Origin: Argentina anserina
Lineage: Eukaryota > Streptophyta > Magnoliopsida > Rosales > Rosaceae
Direction: 5' to 3'
Assembly: GCF_933775445.1 (NCBI RefSeq)
Contig: NC_065874.1
Coordinates: 13,659,001-13,723,000, forward strand
Length of the DNA: 64,000 nucleotides
Below are positions 44,048 through 56,936 of this stretch, piece after piece. Below the pieces are notes generated by a model. That model did no database searches. It was not told where the DNA came from and was given only the letters and a program-made list of their open reading frames with translations. Positions within the stretch are counted from its first letter, which is position 1. Every line of letters starts with the position of its first letter. A program made the position numbers and the translations under genes.

Positions 44048-45907
44048 TCAGGGTTTGCAGATTACCACAAAGCAGGGAAGGAGAGCTCTAGGATTGAGCA
44101 GATAAAGCTCTTCAATATTTGAGTAAAGTCCCATTTTTCCAGCCAAAGAATCAAACCCAGTTTGTCCAGCAATTTCTTTTATGTTATCCAATGGCTTATG
44201 AACCCTCCCAGCAATTACTCTGCAGACTATCAAAGCTTTCCTAACACATGGATCCTCTTCCAATATTTCAATGCATTCATAGGCTCTTGCGCTTGTGGAA
44301 GTTGTGAAAACGCCTACACCTTCCTTGAGCTCCTTCTTTGCAGAAAACCCATTTCTTATAATCCTACAAACACAACATTTTTCTGATATACATAGACTTG
44401 AGGAACTATTTAGGCCAAGAGAGCAGGCCACAGTAGTCCCATAAAACCTTAAAAGCTCATTCCCATCAGCAATGCACCTTGGGTGCTTCTTGGGAAGTTT
44501 AGTGGCTTTGATCTTCACCATTTCTCGATACTCTTCAAATCGAGCAAGAGTTCTCTGCATGTTGTGCACTTTCAACACTCTTTCTATCCTTCCACAATTG
44601 TTCTCGGATTTCAACCAGCTCGTCCGGCATATGATCTCAACGATTTTTCTAGATGAGTCACCTTCCATAAGTTCAGTAACTGTAAAAATAAGGCAGATAC
44701 TGTTAGAGAGAAATAGACAGAAGTTGAAGTAAAGTGAGCATAAATTTAATCATGGATAAACATACAATTTGTAGGATCATAAGCATTTGCGAAATTCTAA
44801 CTTATAGTTTAAGAGGAGAGTATTCTCAAATTTCTAATGATTAAAGTGTCTTTGCAATCAGTAAAGCTATAAGAACTCTCAGGACAATCCTCTGTTCTTA
44901 GACAGAAGAAAGTGCTCATCTTTATGTGGTCAGAAGCATTTGATCCTAAGAGGATAAGGCAAACTGAAATTCAAGATGCTTTGGCAAGTAGTAACTATTT
45001 ACAGAGTGATAAACACTTCATCTTTTCTTAGTCAGAACAAAGTACTCATATTTTTGTTGTCACAAGAATTTAGGCCTCTGGTCCTAAGAAGATGAGGAAA
45101 ACTGACATATAATGCTAAGAGACTTCAAATTATTTTTGAAATAAAACCCAGAAACACAAAGCTCAAGTTTTTTGATATTTTGAATAATATCAATCCAAAA
45201 TGAGAGTCTTACTCAAGAAGGGAGGTCATACCAGCATGTTTAGAGAGATGATGAGCTTCAGCAGCTTCCCATTTTGTAAACTGCTCACCACATTTGTGAC
45301 AAGTAATCGAGGAAGAACCATCAAAGGAGACCCTATTGCTTTGACGAAGTCCAATGCCACTAGCAGAATTGAAACCTGAAGAACCCTTCAAATTTCCAAA
45401 CCCTTCTGTATCTGCAGAAACCAGAAAAGGGGTCTTCCTTGGAGGAGTAGAGGCAGCTGAGGTCCTAAAAGAAGGGTTGAAATAGTGCATTGTAGGGTGC
45501 CCTCCAGGCCCAGGTGTGCCTGGCTTCAGTGTGTCCAGAAATGTAGAACCACCATTGCTACTATTCCCACCTCCATTGTTGCTGTGGCCATTGCCAATAT
45601 CAAAGCTTGTGATTTTCAGCTCACACCTTGAGTTGCTCAAAATGACTTCATGAGTTATTGGGTTGAGGAACTCACTGCTCCCTATGGATCTTGGGCTGCA
45701 GTTACTTGGTGGCCTCTCCAAATGTCTCTTGCTACCATGAATCACATCCTTGAGATTAGCTATGGACCTTGAACAACCTGACCTCCCCCCTCCTGGCTTT
45801 CTTGTCAAGATTGTTGTCAACTGCTTCCTTGACTTTGGGTCATGAACATCTGAAGGCTCTGATTTGCAGTGGAGGGATTTCTTCAGAGAGAACCACACTG
45901 TTGGCAT
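44048..45907 (-). CDS. C2H2 zinc-finger protein with PARP-like C-terminal fold
   Basis: Two minus-strand exons, 45907-45232 and 44679-44048, split by one 552-bp intron (GG|GTATGA ... TTACAG|TTAC), giving 435 residues. The N terminus MPTVWFSLKKSLHCKSEPSD is diagnostic of a plant family that includes Arabidopsis At5g54630, At4g27240 and At2g29660. A Gly/Ser/Asn-rich middle is followed by one C2H2 finger, CHKCGEQFTKWEAAEAHHLSKH, at about residues 201-222. The C-terminal 200 residues (IVEIICRTSWLKSE ... GVGVFTTSTSARAYEC) correspond to the region that structure databases class with the ADP-ribosylation fold. No enzymatic activity is established for the family, and I do not claim the catalytic residues are present. 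Intact. Confidence 0.9.
44875..45118. repeat. Degenerate duplication in the zinc-finger gene intron
   Basis: cttagacagaagaaagtgctcatc...gatcctaagaggataaggcaaactga recurs about 143 bp later as cttagtcagaacaaagtactcat...gtcctaagaagatgaggaaaactga. A local tandem duplication within the single intron. Confidence 0.75.
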
Positions 45908-48900
45908 AGTTGAAAGTACACCCTTTTGAGTTTGAGGCTCTTTTTGAACTTTGATCTCTCTGTCTCTTTTGCTACTTAGGCTTCAGTGGTGGCCCTCTGG
46001 TTTTGGCAAAAATACTTGCTTCAAGTCTTCACCTTATTTTCTTCAAAACAAATTCACTGCATTTCATTGCCACTAAAGCTGGAAAAAGCAAGCTACAATC
46101 ACTTTCTCTCTTCAATAAGCTTTCTATTTTGGGACACCGAACTCTACCAAATGAGCTCTAAATTTTCCCCACTTCTACAAGTAGTAGTAGAAAGCAAACC
46201 TTAGTCCATGAATATTCAAAAGCTAACAAAGCAGCATACTTGAAGCCATGTCAAGCACTGTTCTACCCAGAAAATATATTGAAAAGCAGAAACAGAAATT
46301 CTAAATACCATAGTGCTTGTGTTAAGTCTCATTCAAATGAAGCACTTACTTTGGAAGCTTCTCTGAAATGGGTACCCAAAGAGGAAGAGGGACACAGATG
46401 GATCTCAAACTATAAACCAGAGGTGACATTTGGATTATAAAACAAAACTTGCTCTAAAATAAAAATATGAAAATGGAGAATCTTTGGGCTGTAGAGAAAA
46501 ACCTTGCTTGTTCAATTACAGTACACTAATAAATGGACATCGTTACTGGGGAAGGCACACGTGAAAGAAAGAGACACTAACCCTGAAATCTGAATTTTGC
46601 ATTTATGGACCTCTCTTGAATGTTGTCTCATGTTTATCTGGATATATTTATGTAATTTTGTCACCATCCCTTGTTTTGAATGTGAATTTCAGATGAACCG
46701 AGTCTGATAGATTTTTTCTGTGTGGTACTGGATTACTAGTAAGTAGTAACTATTAAATATCAGGTTGTAATTTTGATTCTAATGGAAAATTTGAAATATT
46801 ATGGATTTACAGAAATTTGAGTCGTGTTTGAAATATTAACAAACATAGATAATAGATTCATCACGATTAGTCTAATAGATTCTTTTTTTTCTTTTTTTTT
46901 AAAGGGGTTTGGAGTCTAATAGATTCTTTAAGCCTGCATATGTTATTCTGGTAACATAATGTCTCATTCAAACCCCAACTTGTGAAAACATTCTTTGGGG
47001 TTCGTCTTGTGCACATTTTTAATTCGTGAGTGACATATCAACAAATATCGACCCAGTATGCGTTTGGTTGTTAAAGCAATATATCCTCACAAATATGACA
47101 GACGCTACAGACACCATACCTTAAAAATTACTCCCAGCTCAGCCACATTTTATGTGCAAAAAAAATCAACAAATATTATTAATGAAAATGCACAAAAATT
47201 AATTTCCAAGACACTTCGAATACTCGCACACTAAAAATTTACACACATTGCAACAATTTAAAATTTTCAAAAGTTGACTGCAAATAGTATTCGCAATTTC
47301 GCAAAGATCGAAAGATGATGATAGTTATAAGTTCAGAAACAAATATTATTGTTTAATAATTACTAAATACAAAGCACTATACCCAAGTTTTGCCCCCACT
47401 TTTGGGTTGATGACTGGTGTGCATAACGTGAGCCTGTAAGGTCTTCTGATTCAAACATTGAGTCACATAACAAGACACATTTTCGTGGTTTCCTATGGAT
47501 CTTTCCTCTTTTCGTCTTTTTCCCCAGAGAAGTGTAAGATTTAGGTGAGCACTATCAAAACGGAATCAATGAAACTTGGTTAAAGATTTAGAGCTGTGTC
47601 TGGTATTCACTGAATCACTAGAATTGAAAAGGAGTTGTTAACAAACGAAGAGGACAGTTCCTTGTAGGGTTGTCAATTTCACTAGTGGGATCTTGTCAGC
47701 CAAAGGCGCCAGAGAAATCCAAGCATTGCTGCTGTGGTTTGTGGATTTGTAGTTCACCACTGTTGCAATTGAAGGTGGTGTGCAGCATTGGGTGTCATTA
47801 AACCTGACCCAAATGTAGAGCCTTGCTCTCTTCTTGCCCGACTCTGTTTTTGTGCTTGTTGTTTTTCCCTTCCCCCTCTTCTTTTCGGTTTCTTCTCTCT
47901 TGTTGGATTCTTGTTCTGTTTTGGGGCTGTCCTGCCTCTCTTTCATTCATTATTTATTTCGACCAAAAACAAAAGAGAGACGAGTTAAATGTATCTCAGG
48001 GTTTCCTTGAGCAAGGATATGGTATAATTGCTCGTTCTCTTCCATCACCTGGTTTATTTTGTATAAGCTTTGAAGCCCGATTTTTAGATAAATTTGTACC
48101 CTTGTTCTTTTTTAATCTACATCAAAAACATCTATCAACTTTCCTTATAGAGTTTTTTTCTATTATTAATCTATTTAAATTATTTATTCAAGTTCACAGT
48201 TTTGCCATTCTAATTAAAAAAGAAATTACCTCTCTAAATAGTTATCCAAATATTCATCATTAATAAAAACCAAGAATTAATGATGTCCATTTTGGGAGCT
48301 ATATCCCACAATAATTAACTTACTTTTAATGGCACGAATTGGTGAAATCAAAACTATTTAGGAGCAATTGATCCACACAAAAATATGCTATTTTGACACT
48401 ATCATAATAAGTTAATAGGTGCATGCATGAAGTAGTGAAACGTATAGAAACTTGGAAAGAAAATAATAATTTTTTTAAGGAAAAGGAAAAAAGCTAACAC
48501 ACTCTTTTTTTTTTTTTTTTTAAGAAAAACATACATATAGTCAACCCAGAAGCCACTATTTCTACCTCACAAAACAAACTCATGATTGATCAAATAAATC
48601 TATCAACTTATTCAACTATATCACAAACTTGAAATTCGAAAAAAAAAAACACAACCATGTTCTACATTACAAGCAATCAGTTAAACCTGTATCACAAGGA
48701 ATTAGGTACTATCACATAGGTAAAAACCTTATACAATCAAAAATTGAAACCTCCAGAACCAACACTAGCTATCTAATAGCTAGGTAACTCTTTCATGTCG
48801 CACAGGACAAACATCTCCCCTCACATCTATACGCGAGGAACAATTTACCCACTCACCAATAATACCCTAATGCACAGACACAACTGATTCCATAGGTAAG

Positions 48901-49218
48901 AAACACTTACATGAACAAAAATTACATAACCCACAAATTCAACATCCAAAAACAATAGTTAAATAACCATATTCATAGGCAACACACACAAGGATATACA
49001 TGTTCAATCAAAATAATCGAAACAACATTGGAGGTATACATATGGCTCAGTACACACACCATAAACAAGTAGAACTGAAAAAAAACTAAACCTATTAAAC
49101 AGGTCGAGAGTGTTAGATACCGTAATGAGCAAAAATAACACAAATCGTTGACATAACTCCACGTACCCACCACCCTTCAATTCAGCTGTCCATGTATACC
49201 CAAGAAAAATACCGTTGG

Positions 49219-49249
<31 letters not shown>

Positions 49250-52200
49250 CTAAAGCTGCTGATACTGAAATTCAAACCCCTTTTATTGATTCTCGTTGCT
49301 TCGATCATGGATGAGATTCAAGATGAAATTGGATATTGTATTAGTTGACTAATGAAGGAGTTTAGAAAACACATGGCTTCCATCATGCGAAAATCATGAT
49401 TCTGGTTGTTTATATATGAAGGAGTTTTAAACGGAGCTTCAATCAAGCCAAATAAGGATTATGGTTTTGGTTTTGGGTTTTTGACATGTTTTGTAAATTA
49501 TTACAAATCTAGGTTCTATTATTAGGTCCAAAATATATATTTTTAAATTAAAAATCAACCTAATAAATAGATTTGGGTGTAGCTTGAAGTGGTGAGTTTA
49601 ATCTAAAATAGGTGTACATGTTTGGGTGTATATCTAAATATCTCTTATAAATTCAATTTCACATGAAAAGAAAGAAGCTAGAACTAAATCAAATGAACAA
49701 TTCATGTCAAAAAAAAAATCAAATGAACAAAGAAATGCTTTTAGCAAGGGAGTGTAATGATTTGATGGATCAAACGAAGAAAATGAGCGTAATGATTCAT
49801 CACCTAAATCGTCTCACTTTTAGAGTGCTAAGTCTTAATTTTGATGATGGTTTACCAAGAACTGAACCGTAACGTAAAAGATTAAAGAATTTAATTCTAC
49901 TCATCACCTAAACTATTTTCACACATGTGCTGGTAAGTAAATGATGATAGTATACCAGTAATTCCAACTAAAATATAAAAAGTATAACTCAATATGTTGC
50001 TACCTATAACACTTGCAGTACGTTTATGTTGTTCCAATTTAGGCAAGTTTTTGTTTTTGAATTTCCAACAACGGTATGCAGATTTTAGAAAAAAGAAAGG
50101 TCGTCTATGGCGTTTTGGATCAATGGAATCTATCACTTGCCTCTATCACCCCAAAAAAAAAAATTCCCAAAATTTAATTGTGCACATTAGAAATTTAAAG
50201 AGAAAAATGGGCCGCACATCAAGAAAAACTAGTCGAGTGGTCTAAACTCGACTCCACCACTGTTTCATGTAGTTTCAGGCTCACGGGTGGTGAGCTTTTG
50301 GGTTGCACTGCTCAGACTCAATCCGCGGATGGTTTCAGACCAATTTCCCGTGGCCCCAGATTTCCGGGCTGCACTAACTTCTCGAGTTCCACTGCTAAGC
50401 CAGGTTTGTCTTTCCTTAAAACAAACGCTGATACTATTACCACGTTTTGCTTTTAACTAGTTCCATCTGCAAACATGTCATTCCCAAACTTCAAATTCCG
50501 ACACCCAAATGGGTGCTTGGACTAGCAAAACAGGGTTGCAATTTGCAGCTCAGTATGGGTTCATTCATGGGTGCTCTGTCTTTTACACTAACATGCTTTG
50601 CATTTTGAGTTTCTGTAAGTCATAACATCTAGCCTTCTTTTGAATGAAATTAGGAAAAAGAGTAGGATTTTATGAACATAAACTGATCTAGATGTTCTAG
50701 TTTATGAATTTTTGAAGAGCAATAGTTGATATTAGATGGTAGGTGGTGATTAGTGATGATCCCTCGTTTTACCTATTGAAATTACTACTGTGAATTGAAC
50801 TTCTGAGGACAAACTTGATTTAATGAAATGCTAATTTCAGCACTGAAATTTGTTATAGACATCTAAATAATAGTTTTGGACAAATTCACATACCATATTC
50901 TTGTGTTTGGCTTGCATTCCTTTTCTATTTGTCTACTTTATGGTAGTCTTGGATGGTAGTTTAATTGGGCATCGCAGTAATCTGACTCTGTAACTGCAAC
51001 TTATTTCATTTATGAATACTGATATGTAATGGATGGACGTGTGCTGAATTTTCTGATCCGTACGCCATGCAGTACTCTTGATTATGTATGGTGCTCACTG
51101 CTCACACATGGTTTTAATCATCCTTTGTGTTAGGATATTTAGTTAGCCTTTAGAAACTCTGACTATTGAAACTCTTTTCTAATATATGAGTATCAAGCCA
51201 TATTGGTATTCCCCATTTATCTGCCTTTCAGGTTAAGCTTCATATCAAATTATGTTCTTTTACTGCATGAAGGCAACTGGATGGCCAAAAATCCAAAAAA
51301 CATTCGGTTTCTTATTACAGTGCTTTCATGATTAAAAGCAGCAGACGCAACTAAGAGATTGCCTGCATAATAAACTTCCACCCATTTGCTTGCTTTGATT
51401 TCTTTATTTTTAGGCCAAAGCAATATAAATTTATTGTATTATGCATCTCATATCAGCATCTCATCTGGCCAGACTATCAATTTTGTACCGCACATTGAAA
51501 TACTTAATTACTGTTCCAGACTATCAACATATCGTATCTCTCGTGCATATCATGCATTCGTGCCAAATTGCTGACAAGAGAACATTCCCTTGTTTAATTG
51601 CACACTTTCCTGTGCAGAATTAATTTTGCTTACATAATAACTAAGAAAGAAACAGCCGCAATTATGTCAATGCAATTGTGATAAAGGGATTTGTTTCTAT
51701 GCAGGATGGACTTCAAAGCATCTTGAAGTCCTTCGTTGGGGATAAACAATGTAAATGCAAGCAAGAACTGGCTCAAACTGGAGTAAAGCAAAATACATCG
51801 AGTGCATCAGGTTGTTCTGCCCCCTTTTCTACTCATATGCGAAAAAAAATTTTGCTTACATCACATACATGACATAAACTAAAAGATATGTGTTATTTAA
51901 TAAAATGTGAAAACTGACCTTAAGAAACCCCGGAACGAAAATATTATTAGAAAAGCATTATGAATAATTAAACCGTAAGGGTTCTAGACTTCTAGGTTGG
52001 TATATGGTTGGTGATCTTGTTGCAAATACATGAGATATTGCATCCCTGGAAAGAGAAATTCATTAACTGTGTCGTCATAATTAAAAGTCAAAGCTGAAAG
52101 CCAATCGGCCCCCTAAACATTCCTCTTGTTGATACCTTTCTTTCAGAGAGAGAAGAGTGACATAGCGTGAAATGCATGCGTGGAGCAGCCATGGTAAATT

Positions 52201-52376
52201 TGAGGTTTGAACACTGTCATTCACAAGCACACTCTCTCTCATCTCCTTAAACATACACAGAATCTTCAATTCAAATCAGACCAACCACCACCACCACTAG
52301 CTTATCTGATTACCAACGTACACAACACCAAGAGAGCGGATTTCTTCTGTTTCTTCCTTTTGTGTTCACTGTGGTA
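45908..52376. other. Long intergenic region, no supported gene
   Basis: 45908-46500 is the likely leader and promoter of the minus-strand zinc-finger gene. 46500-52100 holds AT-rich non-coding DNA, poly-T (48507-48524) and TA (49217-49245) tracts and scattered short open frames with no family. Around 51700-51810 an open stretch of about 40 codons bounded by ag and gt might be an exon, but no partner exon was found. At 52171-52179 the sequence atgcatgcg contains an RY-type core (CATGC), about 200 bp upstream of the B3 gene, the kind of site LAFL B3 proteins bind. Confidence 0.4.
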
Positions 52377-54873
52377 ATGGAGAACTTCCATCAACATTTC
52401 TTTCCTTCCACAACACCCCCCCCCCCCCCCCCCCAACCTTCATTTGTGAACCTATGAGTCCCTCCCCTTCAACTCTTACTAGTTCAATTTCCCTGTCCAA
52501 TCATTATCCGACAGTTCAGTACCTACCACCAATTGATAGTGGCTACCAGCTGTGCTTTCAGACCTCATACCCTCATTTCCAGAACCATGCCTCTCAGCCA
52601 TCCTCCCAATATCCCAACTATCCACTCCTGGTCCCTCAGCTGCAGCCAAATCCAGTCTCTGAAGATCAAGGAGGGATTGAGTCCAAGGCTGCAAGGGATG
52701 AGCGAAGGATAGCACGCCAAAAAGGACTCTTTTTAAGCAGAGGTGCTGCTGACTCTGGGTCCTCTTCAATTTACACAGATGGATTTATCGGGTGCTGATT
52801 CTGATATGCAGAACACAGAGCCCTGGATATGAAGGTGACTGCAGGATCATCTTTATCTTTTACATTCCGTAATATGTTTGTTAACTGTGAGTAGCCTCTC
52901 TTGATAGGAATTGAGTGTGTTGTTCAAGAAGGAGTTTAAGAAGAGTGATGTCGGTTGCTGGGGCAGGATTGTCATCCCAAAGGTGAGGTCATTATAATTC
53001 TTTTTTCTTCTTTTTCTAATTGAATCATAAAAAATCATGTTCACTGATTATGATTTTCTCTAATTAACCATTATTAACTGCAACATGTTTCTGACCTATA
53101 CTGTTCCTTTATCCAGACTGCCATGATATTTGCACCAATTTTTTTGTATAATCTATTTCACTTTCCTCTACTATTGAACAATGTACATGAAGCTGAACAT
53201 ATTGGTTGTCTTCCATCATTCACAGGAGGCAGAGAAATACCTTCCGAGCCTTTCTGAAAAACAAGGCATCGTGCTTTGGATCAGAGATGTACATTCCAGT
53301 CAGGTGTGGGGCATGAAATACAAGTAAGTTGTTGTCACTGGATGATGATTTAGCCCAATAACCTTCTCTGTTAAGAGTTTTGCAAACTGATTGTAGCCAT
53401 ATTCTTTTCTGCCTGTTAAATTAACACAGGTATTGGGCAAACAACAAAAGCCGAATGTATGTCCTTGACAGTGCAGGTAAGCCTGAGACTACCGGATATA
53501 AAATTTCATCTGTGTTTCTCTCATTGACGAATTTAGTGCTCTATATGGATGAAATAATCTCACTAGTGTATCAACCCTTTCTGTTCTTCAATATACCAGG
53601 AAGCTTTATTAGAAAAATGGACTGGAGGTGGGAGATTGGATTTCTATTTACGAGGATGCGAGCAAAAACTTTATGAGTTTCTCTTGATTTCTTCCATTTT
53701 ACGAATTTATTACAGATAACTGAGACAAGTAGGTGGTACTTTGAATATATCCCTTCATTCTGTAATGAGGATGTTCTCTTTGGAGAATAGTGAAATGGTG
53801 GTGATTCAAGCCAAAATAGGAAGGTGGCATTGAATAGACAGCTAGGATTATATATGTGCATGCTTTGCACCATTTAGAGTTATTGAAAGACACCATAGTA
53901 CTTGGGCAGCCTGTCCTAGCCAAATATCTTGCTCATTAAGAATAATTGAAATTGGCATCTAGGCATGATTTAATATGGAGTTCAGTAGTAGTGTACTCCA
54001 GTCAGTAAGTGACCAGGAAAGCCCAAAGCGGCTGATAAAATTAGATCCAAAGGGATTATGAAACATTCTTAGTTTAGACCTGGAGAACACATCCGTTAAG
54101 CAGACCACACTTCAATATATATATAAACTTCTTATATTTGTAAAAGGGTGGTGTGTGAGTGTCTTGTGTAGTGACTGTCCTAACCATATGCATGAATGCA
54201 TCTATCATTGGAAGTATCAACGGTATACAACTTGGATATACAATATTTCAAGAAGAAAGAATCTAATATGGCAAGACCATTAATATGTAGTCCATAACTG
54301 CTGTCAAGACTTTGCTTCTATGCAATGGGCATCTCTTTTCATAGACTTGTGTAATAATACATTAGTTGTAGACTGTAGCCCAAAGTTCCCTACTCTATCA
54401 GTCTGGGGAGAGCTTATCTGCCGATCTGCCATTTGCATTAGTTATGTCTTGCGATGGGAAGTTCAATTATGCTTTAATTTCTGCTGCTTCTCTTAATTGC
54501 TATATCCTTAACCAGTTGAGCTTCTGTCTTTCCATGCGAGGAAACAGTACTTCTCCATAGACAAGGCGGGACAAAGACCAAAACATGTAGCTGAGTCCTT
54601 GCATGAACAACAGCACTATGCTACTGACTCTAAAGATAATAATGATGACATAACAGCAGTAGCATCAGCACACAGATTGCCAACTCTGACCACAAGAACA
54701 CCAACTACACAAACTCCATTAACAATGCTTACATCCAGAGTGAAACCAGTTCCGACAATACAAAATTGTACACACCATATACCTTCAGTGAAGAAGATGA
54801 ATTGTATCTAGCAGCACTGTTAGAAGATGAATCAGACAAAGTGGTGACATTGTGTACGGCTCCTGCTTTTTGA
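52377..54873 (+). pseudogene. LEC2-like B3-domain transcription factor, several frameshifts
   Basis: Exons resemble a LAFL gene (LEC2/FUS3/ABI3): exon 1 from 52377 to about 52832, then 52908-52982, 53226-53323, 53430-53476, 53600 to about 53675, and 54548-54873. The B3 domain is clear: LFKKEFKKSDVGCWGRIVIP, EAEKYLPSLSEKQGI, YWANNKSRMYVLDSAG. In exon 1 a basic stretch DERRIARQKGLFLSR precedes it. The last exon ends SEEDELYLAALLEDE, like the acidic Leu-rich LEC2 tail. Reading is broken in at least four places: a 19-C run at 52416-52434, near 52775, in exon 5 (near 53617 the conserved KNGLEVGD-type block is out of frame), and near 54650. Splice sites are good. LEC2-type proteins switch on seed maturation and somatic embryogenesis. 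Either a recent pseudogene or a gene with homopolymer sequencing errors. Confidence 0.75.
52416..52434 (+). repeat. 19-C homopolymer in the B3 gene
   Basis: An uninterrupted run of 19 cytosines in the first exon, encoding a Pro run. From the ATG at 52377 the current length leads to a stop at 52455-52457; the long downstream frame lies in another phase. Run length here is both mutable and error-prone. Confidence 0.9.
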
Positions 54874-56700
54874 CATGCACGACTTGAGGATCTATAGCTC
54901 CATCAACATTGTAGACAGCCAGCTATGCCAGGACTTGGGCTTCATCATCGTCCTCACGGGGCACAGAGAAGATGGTGAAGGATGGGGCGCTTCCGGAAAT
55001 TAATCGTTATAAGAACGATTACTTGGTCGAGTGATATGCATTATAAAATTTTATGGATGTTTGATTATGCAGGAAAAGAAATGCTTCTTGCAATCAACTG
55101 CAAGTTTTTTATGGAAGTTTTATTATTATTATTATTATTATCAGTGAAATGAATATTTAAGATCATTGCCTTCATGATTGCAGAAAGATCTAGCTTGTTT
55201 GTTTCTCGACATTATTTACCTCAGGTTTTATTACATAGAAATCTTTCTATCCAATATTTAAAAAAGAATTAATTTCAGTTTACCCCCTCAAATTTTAAAC
55301 TCAAAATCAGTTTATCTCTTAAACTTTTATTTTAATCAGTATACCCCTTATATTTTCAAATGACATCAAATAATGACATAATTCAGATTTTCTTAGTTAA
55401 AATCTGATCAAAAATATTAAAAGAATGTTTTAAATCATATATGCAAGACCAAAACAAAATTTCTAATAAATTTATAATAACACTGAAGTTTTAAAATTAG
55501 GTGTCGTAGCATAATTATAGATATAATTCATATAAAAATCCGAATGTTATTATTCTTTGATGTCATTTGAAAGATTAGAGGATGAACTAATTATAATAAA
55601 AGCTTATGAGACAAACTCATTTGTAAAACCCCGGTTAATGAGAGTTTTAATATGTCAAAACGACTCTTTTTTGGTTGACCGTAGGTACAAATGGTGAAAT
55701 CATGTCCAAACAGATGAATTTTTTACGGGATCTATGTACCGATCATATCTGCTGATGTCGATCGACCATATTTCGAACTTGAGTTGTATATCGCCAAAGT
55801 GTCAAGTAATGTATCATAACCTTTATATTAAGTTTATAATAAAACTATTGCATTACGAAGCGACTATATGAAGAAAACTTCTCGGGATCGATCGACATCA
55901 GCCGATGTGATCGGTATATATATTTAGTGACCATATAAAATTTCATCCAATTCGGACCTCGTTTGACCGTTGGAAAATTCCGGTAAACTAAAAACACCAC
56001 TAATATGCCATAAGGGAGAACCCATTACCAAGATGCGAATGCCGAAATTTTTTTACATATTTGAAATCATCTAATTTTGTCACCGATCGTACGCGGTCGC
56101 AATAAGGAAACTCATTTGACAAAGATCCGGTTAATGGGATTTTAATATGTCAAAACACATCTTTTTTTGTTGACCGTAGGTACGGATGATCAAACTATGT
56201 CCAAAACGAACGAAATATTTACAAGGTCTCTAATTATATATATGGATCACTAGTGTCGATTGACAATATTTCGAAACTAGAATTTTTTTGTAATTTTTTT
56301 AAGAATATTTTCCAATAATTCTTTTATTTTTTCAAACATTTAAATAAGAATATTATGTTTTATTTTCTAATACAAGCCCGCAATGCCCATTTTAAATGAG
56401 TGAGCTTGAGGATTTTTATATTTATAAAATCCCTGACCCATCATTTATCTAAATATATTAAAACTCGGTCCGACCCGTTGACGAGCCCCACTTAGTAATT
56501 CACTTATTCAAACCGCTATTATACCGCCACAGTTGAAAAAACAACGTCGTTTCAATTCCCTCGACAGAAAAGAAAATGGATATTCAGGTGGATTAGTATT
56601 TCAGCATAAACCCACCAGATAATATCCATAAAACAAGAAAGTCCCCGGCGCAAAAACGAAAAAAAAAACCCAAAGTCAACAAGCAAAAACACAAGGGCAA
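54874..56700. other. Intergenic DNA with dispersed TE-like repeats
   Basis: No gene. A segment at 55613-55795 (ggttaatgagagttttaatatgtc ... tgaccgtaggtac ... tgtcgatcgac) recurs in direct orientation at 56107-56275, and part of it is inverted at 55884-55914 (gatcgatcgacatcagccgatg). This looks like old, degenerate foldback transposon copies. Confidence 0.55.
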
Positions 56701-56759
56701 TTCGAACAAAAACTCCTCACATCCTCTCATCTCCACCGTCCGTACCCCCCACCAATCAA

Positions 56760-56936
56760 CGGCCTCGGATCTCGATCCGCACACTCAAACCCATTGGCTG
56801 AGAATAAACCCCAACGCATATAAATACCCAGAAACCGTCTGAGTCTTTCCGCCATAGCACCGAACTAAGCCCATTGTTTCTCTCGATCTTCTCTTCTCTT
56901 CTTTCTCTCTCTGAATTTCTCTGTGGAGCTCCATCG
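56760..56936 (+). promoter_or_regulatory. Histone H2A promoter and leader
   Basis: A TATA box tataaata lies at about 56818-56826. A reverse CCAAT (attgg) is at 56793-56797, and gatccgca at about 56774 is one base from the GATCCGCG histone octamer inverse. A short CT-rich leader precedes the ATG at 56937. Confidence 0.6.

Noticed and set aside
44162..44732. Plus-strand frames over the zinc-finger gene
   Set aside because: Antisense shadows of exon 2 of the minus-strand gene.
47638..48263. Open frames of 102 and 146 codons
   Set aside because: Low-complexity Lys/Glu or Phe/Leu-rich translations in AT-rich DNA, no domain, no exon support.
54599..54811. 70-codon frame as a separate small gene
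   Set aside because: It is the first part of the last exon of the LEC2-like gene read in the pre-frameshift phase; the conserved acidic tail follows in the next phase.
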